NCBI GenBank assembly: GCA_037013495.1
Contig: CM072812.1
Coordinates: 60,544,938 to 60,608,937, forward strand
Reading direction: 5' to 3'
Length of the DNA stretch: 64,000 nt
Source of the DNA: Hippophae tibetana
Taxonomy: Eukaryota; Streptophyta; Magnoliopsida; Rosales; Elaeagnaceae
Below the pieces are notes generated by a model, which made no database searches, was not told where the DNA came from, and saw only the letters and a list, made by a program, of their open reading frames with translations. Positions 26,501-39,390 of the stretch are shown here, one piece after another. A program made the translations under genes and the position numbers. How positions within the stretch are numbered: position 1 is the first letter of the stretch; every line of letters starts with the position of its first letter.

Positions 26501-27383
26501 CTTTTTATTCTGAATTTTCATTCCATAATGAAAAAAACAATTAAATAATTATTGTTTTAAATCTAAAATTCAAAAATGGAAAAATGAAGACATATAACCT
26601 TTTTTTTGCCACCAAGGCTCTCATTCTAAATTATATGTAACCTTTAGGTGAACAACCTAGTAACTCAACGAAATATTAACGATTGAATTGCAAAGAACGT
26701 GGTTAAGATGATTAATAAAGAATCCTATAGAAAAAGAACCGAAAAGAACACAATATGTTGAGACCAAAATTTATGACATGAGTAAGTTTGTAAACAATGG
26801 AGTTTGGGTTCCCAAATGTTGAGAACAGAACTAATGCTTTGTTGCATTTTTAGAAATCGAAAAGACCTTCCATATGATTTATTATAATAGCCGTGTCGAT
26901 GCACGATTTAATAATTTTAACAGTTTACAATTAATAACTTCTTTATTTTTTAAACTGTGACATGCTGCAACAATCTTATTTTTTAAAAAATAAAAGATAG
27001 ATAAACACACATAAAAAAAAGAAAAAAAAAGATACGAAGAATTTAAAGAAAAATAAAATAGGAAATCCAAAAATTAAAACAACTACAAAAAAATGGATAG
27101 AAAACGCAAGTGATGAAGGATTAAATTTCTTTCTTTTATTCTGAATTTTCTTTCCATAACGAAAAAAACAATGAAATAATTAATGTTTTAAATCTAAAAT
27201 TCAAAAATGGAAAAATGAAGACATATTACCTTTTTTTTGCCACCAAGGCTCTCATTCTAAATTATATGTAACCTTTAGGTGAACAACCTAGTAACTCAAC
27301 GAAATATTAACTATTGAATTGCAAAGAACGTGGTTAAGATGATTTATAAAGAATCCAATAGAAAATGAACCGAAAACAACGCA
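23518..27383 (+). repeat. 6-monomer higher-order repeat, copy 2 (about 3866 bp)
   Basis: Monomer order is the same as in copy 1. Differences are mostly run-length changes in the A-rich tract and single substitutions: 'gggttaccaaatg' near 24867, 'ccgtttcg' at 25597, 'aatcttgttttt' near 26338 and 'aactacaaa' near 27083. The sixth monomer (26890) has the same 13-bp deletion as 23024. Confidence 0.88.
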
Positions 27384-28090
27384 ATATGGTGAGAACAAAA
27401 TTTATGACATCAGTAAGTTGTGTAAACAATGGAGTTTGGGTTCCAAAATGTTGAGAACAGAACTAATGCTTTGTTGCATTTTTAGAAATCGAAACGACCT
27501 TCCATATGATTTATTATAATAGCCGTGTCGATGCACGATTTAATAATTTTAACAGTTTAACGTTGCAACCCCAATTAATAACTTCTTTATTTTTTAAACT
27601 GTGACATGCTGCAACAATGTGATTTTTTTGAAAATAAAAGGTAGATTAACACACATAAAAAAAAAGAACAAAAAAAAGATACGAAGAATTTAAAGAAAAA
27701 TACAATAGGAAGTCCAAAAATTAAAACAACGACAACAAAATGGATAGAAAACGCAAGGGATGAAGGATTAAATTTCTTTCTTTTTATTCTGAATTTTCAT
27801 TCCATAACGAAAAAAACAATTAAATAATTAATGTTTTAAATCTAAAATTCAAAAATGGAAAAATGAAGACATATAACCTTTATTTTGCCACCAAGGCTCT
27901 CATTCTAAATTATATGTAACCTTTAGGTGAACAACCTAGAAACTCAACGAAATATTAACGATTGAATTGCAAAGAACGTGGTTAAGATGATTAATAAAGA
28001 ATCCTATAGAAAAAGAACCGAAAAGAACACAATATGTTGAGACCAAAATTTATGACATCAGTAAGTTTGTAAACAATGGAGTTTGGGTTC
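27384..28090 (+). repeat. Fragment of a third 6-monomer repeat copy
   Basis: The monomer at 27522 matches 23656 and 19788 through 'caatgtgatttt', 'aggaagtcc' and 'tttattttgcc'. The match fails near 28090: this copy has 'ggttccaaaatg' where the others have 'ggttcccaaatg', and the next monomer lacks 'aacttactta'. Only about one monomer of the third copy remains. Confidence 0.7.
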
Positions 28091-29540
28091 CAAAATGTTG
28101 AGAACAGAACTAATGCTTTGTTGCATTTTTAGAAATCGAAACGACCTTCCATATGATTTAATATAATAGCCGTGTCGATGCACGATTTAATAATTTTAAC
28201 AGTTTAACGTTGCAACCCCAATTAATAACTTCTTTATTTTTTAAACTGTGACATGCTGCAACAATGTGATTTTTTTGAAAATAAAAGGCATATTAACACA
28301 CATAAAAAAAAAGAACAAAAAAAAGATACGAAGAATTTAAAGAAAAATACAATAGGAAGTCCAAAAATTAAAACAACGACAACAAAATGGATAGAAAACG
28401 CAAGGGATGAAAGATTAAATTTCTTTCTTTTTATTCTGAATTTTCATTCCATAACGAAAAAAACAATTAAATAATTAATGTTTTAAATCTAAAATTCAAA
28501 AATGGAAAAATGAAGACATATAACCTTTATTTTGCCACCAAGGCTCTCATTCTAAATTATATGTAACCTTTAGGTGAACAACCTAGAAACTCAACGAAAT
28601 ATTAACGATTGAATTGCAAAGAACGTGGTTAAGATGATTAATAAAGAATCCTATAGAAAAAGAACCGAAAAGAACACAATATGTTGAGACCAAAATTTAT
28701 GACATGAGTAAGTTTGTAAACAATGGAGTTTGGGTTCCCAAATGTTGAGAACATAACTAATGCTTTGTTGCATTTTTAGAAATCGAAAAGACCTTCCATA
28801 TGATTTATTATAATAGCCGTGTCGATGCATGATTTAAAAATTTAACAGTTTACAATTAATAACTTCTTTATTTTTTAAACTGTGACATGCTGCAACAATC
28901 TTATTTTTTTAAAAATAAAAGATAGATTAACACACATAAAAAAAAGAACAAAAAAAAGATACGAAGAATTTAAAGAAAAATAAAATAGGAAATCCAAAAA
29001 TTAAAACAACGACAAAAAAATGGATAGAAAACGCAAGGGATGAAGGATTAAATTTCTTTCTTTTTATTCTGAATTTTCACTCAAGAATGCAAAAAACAGT
29101 TAAATAAATATTGTTTTAAATCTAAAATTCAAAAATAAAAAAATGAAGACATATAACCTTTTTTTTGCCACCAAGGCTCTCATTCTAAATTATATGTAAC
29201 CTTTAGGTGAAGAACCTAGTAACTAAACGAAATATTAACTATTGAATTGCAAAGAACGTGGTTAAGATGATTAATAAAGAATCCAATAGAAAAAGAACCG
29301 AAAACAACGCAATATGATGAGAACAAAATTTATGACATCAGTAAGTTGTGTAAACATTGGAGTTTGGGTTCCCAAATGTTGAGAATAGAACTAATGCTTT
29401 GTTGCATTTTTAGAAATCGAAACGACCTTCCATATGATTTATTATAATAGCCGTGTCGATGCACGATTTAAAAATTTTAACAGTTTAACGTTGCAACCCC
29501 AATTAATAACTTCTTTATTTTTTAAACTGTGACATGATGC
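28091..29540 (+). repeat. Transition monomers between 6-mer and contracted 4-mer
   Basis: Monomer 28169 has 'tttaatataatag' and 'aaaaggcatatt'; its closest match is 32668 (offset 4499). Monomer 28816 is box-minus with 'gatgcatgattt', and is close to 37190, 39116 and 40396. It carries the 'cactcaagaatgc' cassette (near 29078), then 'aactaaacg' (29221) and 'atatgatgag' (29312). This run of unrelated neighbours marks a block boundary. Confidence 0.65.
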
Positions 29541-32020
29541 AACAATGTGATTTTTTTGAAAATAAAAGGTAGATTAACACACATAAAAAAAAGAACAAAA
29601 AAAAGATACGAAGAATTTAAAGAAAAATACAATAGGAAGTCCAAAAATTAAAACAACGACAACAAAATGGATAGAAAACGCAAGGGATGAAGGATTAAAT
29701 TTCTTTCTTTTTATTCTGAATTTTCATTCCATAACGAATAAAACAATTAAATAATTAATGTTTTAAATCTAAAATTCAAAAATGGAAAAATGAAGACATA
29801 TAACCTTTATTTTGCCACCAAGGCTCTCATTCTAAATTATATGTAACCTTTAGGTGAACAACCTAGAAACTCAACGAAATATTAACGATTGAATTGCAAA
29901 GAACGTGGTTAAGATGATTAATAAAGAATCCTATAGAAAAAGAACCGAAAAGAACACAATATGTTGAGACCAAAATTTATGACATCAGTAAGTTTGTAAA
30001 CAATGGAGTTTGGGTTCCCAAATGTTGAGAACAGAACTAATGCTTTGTTGCATTTTTAGAAATCGAAACGACCTTCCATATGATTTATTATAATAGCCGT
30101 GTCGATGCACGATTTAATAATTTTAACAGTTTAACGTTGCAACCCCAATTAATAACTTACTTATTTTTTAAACTGTGACATGCTGCAACAATCTGATTTT
30201 TTTGAAAATAAAAGATAGATTAACACACATAAAAAAAAGAACAAAAAAAAGATACGAAGAATTTAAAGAAAAATACAATAGGAAATCCAAAAATTAAAAC
30301 AACGAGAACAAAATAGATAGAAAACGCAAGGGATGAAGGATTAAATTTCTTTCTTTTTATTCTGAATTTTCATTCCATAACGAAAAAAACAATTAAATAA
30401 TTAATGTTTTAAATCTAAAATTCAAAAATGGAAAAATGAAGACATATAACCTTTATTTTTCCACCAAGGCTCTCATTCTAAATTATATGTAACCTTTAGG
30501 TGAACAACCTAGAAACTCAACGAAATATTAACGATTGAATTGCAAAGAACGTGGTTAAGATAATTAATAAAGAATCCTATAGAAAAAGAACCGAAAAGAA
30601 CACAATATGTTGAGACCAAAATTTATGACATCAGTAAGTTTGTAAACAATGGAGTTTGGGTTCCCAAATGTTGAGAACAGAACTAATGCTTTGTTGCATT
30701 TTTAGAAATCGAAACAACCTTCCATATGATTTATTATAATAGCCGTGTCGATGCACGATTTAAAAATTTTAATAGTTTAACGTTGCAACCCCAATTAATA
30801 ACTTCTTTATTTTTTAAACTGTGACATGCTGCAACAATCTTATTTTTTTGGAAATAAAAGATAGATTAACACACATAAAAAAAAGAACAAAAAAAAGATA
30901 CGAAGAATTTAAAGAAAACTAAAAAAGGAAATCCAAAAATTAAAACAACGACAACAAAATTGATAGAAAACGCAAGGGATGAAGGATTAAATTTCTTTCT
31001 TTTTATTCTGAATTTTCATTCCATAATGAAAAAAACAATTAAATAATTATTGTTTTAAATCTAAAATTCAAAAATGGAAAAATGAAGACATATAACCTTT
31101 TTTTTGCCACCAAGGCTCTCATTCTAAATTATATGTAACCTTTAGGTGAACAACCTAGTAACTCAACGAAATATTAACGATTGAATTGCAAAGAACGTGG
31201 TTAAGATGATTAATAAAGAATCCTATAGAAAAAGAACCGAAAAGAACACAATATGTTGAGACCAAAATTTATGACATGAGTAAGTTTGTAAACAATGGAG
31301 TTTGGGTTCCCAAATGTTGAGAACAGAACTAATGCTTTGTTGCATTTTTAGAAATCGAAAAGACCTTCCATATGATTTATTATAATAGCCGTGTCGATGC
31401 ACGATTTAATAATTTTAACAGTTTACAATTAATAACTTCTTTATTTTTTAAACTGTGACATGCTGCAACAATCTTATTTTTTAAAAAATAAAAGATAGAT
31501 AAACACACATAAAAAAAAGAAAAAAAAAAGATACGAAGAATTTAAAGAAAAATAAAATAGGAAATCCAAAAATTAAAACAACGACAAAAAAATGGATAGA
31601 AAACGCAAGTGATGAAGGATTAAATTTCTTTCTTTTATTCTGAATTTTCTTTCCATAACGAAAAAAACAATGAAATAATTAATGTTTTAAATCTAAAATT
31701 CAAAAATGGAAAAATGAAGACATATTACCTTTTTTTTGCCACCAAGGCTCTCATTCTAAATTATATGTAACCTTTAGGTGAACAACCTAGTAACTCAACG
31801 AAATATTAACTATTGAATTGCAAAGAACGTGGTTAAGATGATTTATAAAGAATCCAATAGAAAATGAACCGAAAACAACGCAATATGGTGAGAACAAAAT
31901 TTATGACATCAGTAAGTTGTGTAAACAATGGAGTTTGGGTTCCAAAATGTTGAGAACAGAACTAATGCTTTGTTGCATTTTTAGAAATCGAAACGACCTT
32001 AAATATGATTTATTATAATA
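29541..32020 (+). repeat. Contracted 4-monomer version of the 6-monomer repeat
   Basis: Anchors 29450, 30096, 30742 and 31388 correspond in order to monomers 1, 2, 5 and 6 of the 6-monomer unit (19788, 20435, 22377, 23024). Monomers 3 and 4 ('atttgaaaatttt' and 'cagatctaat') are absent. Monomers 2 and 4 of the long unit have nearly the same second half ('acgagaac', 'aatagatag', 'tttatttttccacc', 'aagataatt'), so a single in-register exchange between them removes exactly two monomers (1294 bp). Confidence 0.75.
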
Positions 32021-32910
32021 GCCGTGTCGATGCACGATTTAATAATTTTAACAGTTTAACGTTGCAACCCCAATTAATAACTTCTTTATTTTTTAAACTG
32101 TGACATGCTGCAACAATCTGATTTTTTTGAAAATAAAAGATAGATTAACACACATAAAAAAAGAGAACAAAAAAAAGATACGAAGAATTTAAAGAAAAAT
32201 AAAAACGGAAATCCAAAACATAAAACAACGACAACAAAATGGATAGAAAACGCAAGGGATGAAGGATTAAATTTCTTTCTTTTTATTCTGAATTTTCATT
32301 CCATAACGAAAAAAACAATTAAATAATTAATGTTTTAAATCTAAAATTCAAAAATGGAAAAATGAAGACATATAACCTTTATTTTGCCACCAAGGCTCTC
32401 ATTCTAAATTATATGTAACCTTTAGGTGAACAACCTAGAAACTCAACGAAATATTAACGATTGAATTGCAAAGAACGTGGTTAAGATGATTAATAAAGAA
32501 TCCTATAGAAAAAGAACCGAAAAGAACACAATATGTTGAGACCAAAATTTATGACATCAGTAAGTTTGTAAACAATGGAGTTTGGGTTCCAAAATGTTGA
32601 GAACAGAACTAATGCTTTGTTGCATTTTTAGAAATCGAAACGACCTTCCATATGATTTATTATAATAGCCGTGTCGATGCACGATTTAATAATTTTAACA
32701 GTTTAACGTTGCAACCCCAATTAATAACTTCTTTATTTTTTAAACTGTGACATGCTGCAACAATGTGATTTTTTTGAAAATAAAAGGCAGATTAACACAC
32801 ATAAAAAAAAAGAACAAAAAAAAGATACGAAGAATTTAAAGAAAAATACAATAGGAAGTCCAAAAATTAAAACAACGACAACAAAATGGATAGAAAACGC
32901 AAGGGATGAA
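32021..32910 (+). repeat. Monomers linking the 4-mer and the 1291-bp repeat
   Basis: Monomer 32021 resembles 27522 in its head but has 'cttaaatatg' (32000), which destroys the usual CATATG, and 'aaaacggaaatcc' near 32206. Monomer 32668 shares 'aaaaggca' and 'gatgaaagatt' with 28169. The match to 28.2 kb ends before the 1291-bp repeat starts. Confidence 0.65.
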
Positions 32911-34201
32911 AGATTAAATTTCTTTCTTTTTATTCTGAATTTTCATTCCATAACGAAAAAAACAATTAAATAATTAATGTTTTAAATCTAAAATTCAAAA
33001 ATGGAAAAATGAAGACATATAACCTTTATTTTGCCACCAAGGCTCTCATTCTAAATTATATGTAACCTTTAGGTGAACAACCTAGAAACTCAACGAAATA
33101 TTAACGATTGAATTGCAAAGAACGTGGTTAAGATGATTAATAAAGAATCCTATAGAAAAAGAACCGAAAAGAACACAATATGTTGAGACCAAAATTTATG
33201 ACATCAGTAAGTTTGTAAACAATGGAATTTGGGTTCCCAAATGTTGAGAACAGAACTATTGCTTTGTTGCATTTTTAGAAATCGAAACGACCTTCCATAT
33301 GATTTATTATAATAGCCGTGTCGATGCACGATTTAATAATTTTAACAGTTTAACGTTGCAACCCCAATTAATAACTTACTTATTTTTTAAACTGTGACAT
33401 GCTGCAACAATCTGATTTTTTTGAAAATAAAAGATAGATTAACACACATAAAAAAAGAACAAAAAAAAGATACGAAGAATTTAAAGAAAAATAGAATAGG
33501 AAATCCAAAAATTAAAACAACGAGAACAAAATGGATAGAAAACGCAAGGGATGAAGGATTAAATTTCTTTCTTTTTATTCTGAATTTTCATTCCATAACG
33601 AAAAAAACAATTAAATAATTAATGTTTTAAATCTAAAATTCAAAAATGGAAAAATGAAGACATATAACCTTTATTTTTCCACCAAGGCTCTCATTCTAAA
33701 TTATATGTAACCTTTAGGTGAACAACCTAGAAACTCAACGAAATATTAACGATTGAATTGCAAAGAACGTGGTTAAGATAATTAATCAAGAATCCTATAG
33801 AAAAAGAACCGAAAAGAACACAATATGTTGAGACCAAAATTTATGACATCAGTAAGTTTGTAAACAATGGAGTTTGGGTTCCCAAATGTTGAGAACAGAA
33901 CTAATGCTTTGTTGCATTTTTAGAAATCGAAACAACCTTCCATATGATTTATTATAATAGCCGTGTCGATGCACGATTTAAAAATTTTAATAGTTTAACG
34001 TTGCAACCCCAATTAATAACTTCTTTATTTTTTAAACTGTGACATGCTGCAACAATCTTATTTTTTTGGAAATAAAAGATAGATTAACACACATAAAAAA
34101 AAGAACAAAAAAAAGATACGAGGAATTTAGTGAAAAATAAAAAAGGATATCCCAAAATTAAAACAACGACAACAAAATGGATAGAAAACGCAAGGGATGA
34201 A
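32911..34201 (+). repeat. 2-monomer repeat, copy 1 (1291 bp)
   Basis: Anchors 33315 and 33960 pair with 34606 and 35251 at a constant offset of 1291. Private shared changes: 'aatggaattt' (33221), 'aactattgct' (33256), 'aatagaatag' (33490), 'acgagaac' with an intact 'atggatag' (33520), 'aatcaagaatcc' (33784), 'aggaatttagtg' (34121) and 'atatcccaaa' (34147). The left edge follows 'gatgaaagatt' near 32908. Confidence 0.85.
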
Positions 34202-35492
34202 GGATTAAATTTCTTTCTTTTTATTCTGAATTTTCATTCCATAACGAAAAAAACAATTAAATAATTAATGTTTTAAATCTAAAATTCAAAAATGGAAAAA
34301 TGAAGACATATAACCTTTATTTTGCCACCAAGGCTCTCATTCTAAATTATATGTAACCTTTAGGTGAACAACCTAGAAACTCAACGAAATATTAACGATT
34401 GAATTGCAAAGAACGTGGTTAAGATGATTAATAAAGAATCCTATAGAAAAAGAACCGAAAAGAACACAATATGTTGAGACCAAAATTTATGACATCAGTA
34501 AGTTTGTAAACAATGGAATTTGGGTTCCCAAATGTTGAGAACAGAACTATTGCTTTGTTGCATTTTTAGAAATCGAAACGACCTTCCATATGATTTATTA
34601 TAATAGCCGTGTCGATGCACGATTTAATAATTTTAACAGTTTAACGTTGCAACCCCAATTAATAACTTACTTATTTTTTAAACTGTGACATGCTGCAACA
34701 ATCTGATTTTTTTGAAAATAAAAGATAGATTAACACACATAAAAAAAGAACAAAAAAAAGATACGAAGAATTTAAAGAAAAATAGAATAGGAAATCCAAA
34801 AATTAAAACAACGAGAACAAAATGGATAGAAAACGCAAGGGATGAAGGATTAAATTTCTTTCTTTTTATTCTGAATTTTCATTCCATAACGAAAAAAACA
34901 ATTAAATAATTAATGTTTTAAATCTAAAATTCAAAAATGGAAAAATGAAGACATATAACCTTTATTTTTCCACCAAGGCTCTCATTCTAAATTATATGTA
35001 ACCTTTAGGTGAACAACCTAGAAACTCAACGAAATATTAACGATTGAATTGCAAAGAACGTGGTTAAGATAATTAATCAAGAATCCTATAGAAAAAGAAC
35101 CGAAAAGAACACAATATGTTGAGACCAAAATTTATGACATCAGTAAGTTTGTAAACAATGGAGTTTGGGTTCCCAAATGTTGAGAACAGAACTAATGCTT
35201 TGTTGCATTTTTAGAAATCGAAACAACCTTCCATATGATTTATTATAATAGCCGTGTCGATGCACGATTTAAAAATTTTAATAGTTTAACGTTGCAACCC
35301 CAATTAATAACTTCTTTATTTTTTAAACTGTGACATGCTGCAACAATCTTATTTTTTTGGAAATAAAAGATAGATTAACACACATAAAAAAAAGAACAAA
35401 AAAAAGATACGAGGAATTTAGTGAAAAATAAAAAAGGATATCCCAAAATTAAAACAACGACAACAAAATGGATAGAAAACGCAAGGGATGAA
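34202..35492 (+). repeat. 2-monomer repeat, copy 2 (1291 bp)
   Basis: All private changes of copy 1 recur at offset 1291 and I saw no differences. The match ends between 35540, where 'caattaattaatt' replaces 'caattaaataatt', and 35807, where 'ggagttt' replaces 'ggaattt'. The next monomer (35897) also carries 'aggaatttagtg' and 'atatccc', so the second monomer type is present three times in a row or nearly so. Confidence 0.83.
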
Positions 35493-37395
35493 GGATTAAA
35501 TTTCTTTCTTTTTATTCTGAATTTTCATTCCATAACGAAAAAAACAATTAATTAATTAATGTTTTAAATCTAAAATTCAAAAATGGAAAAATGAAGACAT
35601 ATAACCTTTATTTTGCCACCAAGGCTCTCATTCTAAATTATATGTAACCTTTAGGTGAACAACCTAGAAACTCAACGAAATATTAACGATTGAATTGCAA
35701 AGAACGTGGTTAAGATGATTAATAAAGAATCCTATAGAAAAAGAACCGAAAAGAACACAATATGTTGAGACCAAAATTTATGACATCAGTAAGTTTGTAA
35801 ACAATGGAGTTTGGGTTCCCAAATGTTGAGAACAGAACTAATGCTTTGTTACATTTTTAGAAATCGAAACAACCTTCCATATGATTTATTATAATAGCCG
35901 TGTCGATGCACGATTTAAAAATTTTAATAGTTTAACGTTGCAACCCCAATTAATAACTTCTTTATTTTTTAAACTGTGACATGCTGCAACAATCTTATTT
36001 TTTTGGAAATAAAAGATAGATTAACACACATAAAAAAAAGAACAAAAAAAAGATACGAGGAATTTAGTGAAAAATAAAAAAGGATATCCCAAAATTAAAA
36101 CAACGACAACAAAATGGATAGAAAACGCAAGGGATGAAGGATTAAATTTCTTTCTTTTTATTCTGAATTTTCATTCCATAACGAAATAAACAATTAAATA
36201 ATTAATGTTTTAAATCTAAAATTCAAAAATGGAAAAATGAAGACATATAACCTTTATTTTTCCACCAAGGCTCTCATTCTAAATTATATGTAACCTTTAG
36301 GTGAACAACCTAGAAACTCAACGAAATATTAACGATTGAATTGCAAAGAACGTGGTTAAGATAATTAATAAAGAATCCTATAGAAAAAGAACCGAAAAGA
36401 ACACAATATGTTGAGACCAAAATTTATGACATCAGTAAGTTTGTAAACAATGGAGTTTGGGTTCCCAAATGTTGAGAACAGAACTAATGCTTTGTTGCAT
36501 TTTTAGAAATCGAAACAACCTTCCATATGATTTATTATAATAGCCGTGTCGATGCACGATTTAAAAATTTTAATAGTTTAACGTTGCAACCCCAATTAAT
36601 AACTTCTTTATTTTTTAAACTGTGACATGCTGCAACAATCTTATTTTTTTGGAAATAAAAGATAGATTAACACACATAAAAAAAAAGAACAAAAAAAAGA
36701 TACGAAGAATTTAAAGAAAACTAAAAAAGGAAATCCAAAAATTAAAACAACGACAACAAAATGGAGAGAAAACGCAAGGGATGAAGGATTAAATTTCTTT
36801 CTTTTTATTCTGAATTTTCATTCCATAACGAAAAAAACAATTAAATAATTAATGTTTTAAATCTAAAATTCAAAAATAAAAAAATGAAGACATATAACCT
36901 TTTTTTTGCCACCAAGGCTCTCATTCTAAATTATATGTAACCTTTAGGTGAACAACCTAGTAACTCAACGAAATATTAACGATTGAATTGCAAAGAACGT
37001 GGTTAAGATGATTAATAAAGAATCCTATAGAAAAAGAACCGAAAAGAACACAATATGTTGAGACCAAAATTTATGACATGAGTAAGTTTGTAAACAATGG
37101 AGTTTGGGTTCCCAAATGTTGAGAACATAACTAATGCTTTGTTGCATTTTTAGAAATCGAAAAGACCTTCCATATGATTTATTATAATAGCCGTGTCGAT
37201 GCATGATTTAAAAATTTAACAGTTTACAATTAATAACTTCTTTATTTTTTAAACTGTGACATGCTGCAACAATCTTATTTTTTTAAAAATAAAAGATAGA
37301 TTAACACACATAAAAAAAAGAACAAAAAAAAGATACGAAGAATTTAAAGAAAAATAAAATAGGATATCCAAAAATTAAAACAACGACAAAAAAAT
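35493..37395 (+). repeat. 3-monomer repeat, copy 1 (1926-bp period)
   Basis: Anchors 35897, 36543 and 37190 pair with 37823, 38469 and 39116 at a constant offset of 1926. Shared private changes: 'caattaattaatt' (35545), 'acgaaataaac' (36181), 'atggagagaaaac' (36763), 'caaaaataaaaaaatg' (36869), 'aacataactaat' (37125) and 'gatgcatgattt' (37200). The third monomer is box-minus (633 bp). This is the first block in the window where every unit ends in a box-minus monomer, as in the right-hand array. Confidence 0.85.
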
Positions 37396-39390
37396 GGATA
37401 GAAAACGCAAGGGATGAAGGATTAAATTTCTTTCTTTTTATTCTGAATTTTCATTCCATAACGAAAAAAACAATTAATTAATTAATGTTTTAAATCTAAA
37501 ATTCAAAAATGGAAAAATGAAGACATATAACCTTTATTTTGCCACCAAGGCTCTCATTCTAAATTATATGTAACCTTTAGGTGAACAACCTAGAAACTCA
37601 ACGAAATATTAACGATTGAATTGCAAAGAACGTGGTTAAGATGATTAATAAAGAATCCTATAGAAAAAGAACCGAAAAGAACACAATATGTTGAGACCAA
37701 AATTTATGACATCAGTAAGTTTGTAAACAATGGAGTTTGGGTTCCCAAATGTTGAGAACAGAACTAATGCTTTGTTGCATTTTTAGAAATCGAAACAACC
37801 TTCCATATGATTTATTATAATAGCCGTGTCGATGCACGATTTAAAAATTTTAATAGTTTAACGTTGCAACCCCAATTAATAACTTCTTTATTTTTTAAAC
37901 TGTGACATGCTGCAACAATCTTATTTTTTTGGAAATAAAAGATAGATTAACACACATAAAAAAAAGAACAAAAAAAAGATACGAGGAATTTAGTGAAAAA
38001 TAAAAAAGGATATCCCAAAATTAAAACAACGACAACAAAATGGATAGAAAACGCAAGGGATGAAGGATTAAATTTCTTTCTTTTTATTCTGAATTTTCAT
38101 TCCATAACGAAATAAACAATTAAATAATTAATGTTTTAAATCTAAAATTCAAAAATGGAAAAATGAAGACATATAACCTTTATTTTTCCACCAAGGCTCT
38201 CATTCTAAATTATATGTAACCTTTAGGTGAACAACCTAGAAACTCAACGAAATATTAACGATTGAATTGCAAAGAACGTGGTTAAGATAATTAATAAAGA
38301 ATCCTATAGAAAAAGAACCGAAAAGAACACAATATGTTGAGACCAAAATTTATGACATCAGTAAGTTTGTAAACAATGGAGTTTGGGTTCCCAAATGTTG
38401 AGAACAGAACTAATGCTTTGTTGCATTTTTAGAAATCGAAACAACCTTCCATATGATTTATTATAATAGCCGTGTCGATGCACGATTTAAAAATTTTAAT
38501 AGTTTAACGTTGCAACCCCAATTAATAACTTCTTTATTTTTTAAACTGTGACATGCTGCAACAATCTTATTTTTTTGGAAATAAAAGATAGATTAACACA
38601 CATAAAAAAAAAGAACAAAAAAAAGATACGAAGAATTTAAAGAAAACTAAAAAAGGAAATCCAAAAATTAAAACAACGACAACAAAATGGAGAGAAAACG
38701 CAAGGGATGAAGGATTAAATTTCTTTCTTTTTATTCTGAATTTTCATTCCATAACGAAAAAAACAATTAAATAATTAATGTTTTAAATCTAAAATTCAAA
38801 AATAAAAAAATGAAGACATATAACCTTTTTTTTGCCACCAAGGCTCTCATTCTAAATTATATGTAACCTTTAGGTGAACAACCTAGTAACTCAACGAAAT
38901 ATTAACGATTGAATTGCAAAGAACGTGGTTAAGATGATTAATAAAGAATCCTATAGAAAAAGAACCGAAAAGAACACAATATGTTGAGACCAAAATTTAT
39001 GACATGAGTAAGTTTGTAAACAATGGAGTTTGGGTTCCCAAATGTTGAGAACATAACTAATGCTTTGTTGCATTTTTAGAAATCGAAAAGACCTTCCATA
39101 TGATTTATTATAATAGCCGTGTCGATGCATGATTTAAAAATTTAACAGTTTACAATTAATAACTTCTTTATTTTTTAAACTGTGACATGCTGCAACAATC
39201 TTATTTTTTTAAAAATAAAAGATAGATTAACACACATAAAAAAAAGAACAAAAAAAAGATACGAAGAATTTAAAGAAAAATAAAATAGGATATCCAAAAA
39301 TTAAAACAACGACAAAAAAATGGATAGAAAACGCAAGGGATGAAGGATTAAATTTCTTTCTTTTTATTCTGAATTTTCATTCCATAACGA
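37396..39390 (+). repeat. 3-monomer repeat, copy 2 (1926-bp period)
   Basis: Monomers 37823, 38469 and 39116 repeat copy 1. One visible difference is 'gttgcattttt' here against 'gttacattttt' at 35848. The match ends near 39390, where the expected 'caattaattaatt' is 'caattaaataatt'. Confidence 0.85.

Noticed and set aside
28169..33314. A 7-monomer higher-order repeat of 4499 bp
   Set aside because: Monomer 28169 matches 32668, but the following monomer at 28816 is box-minus while 33315 is not. Only about one to two monomers are shared, so this is not a repeating unit.
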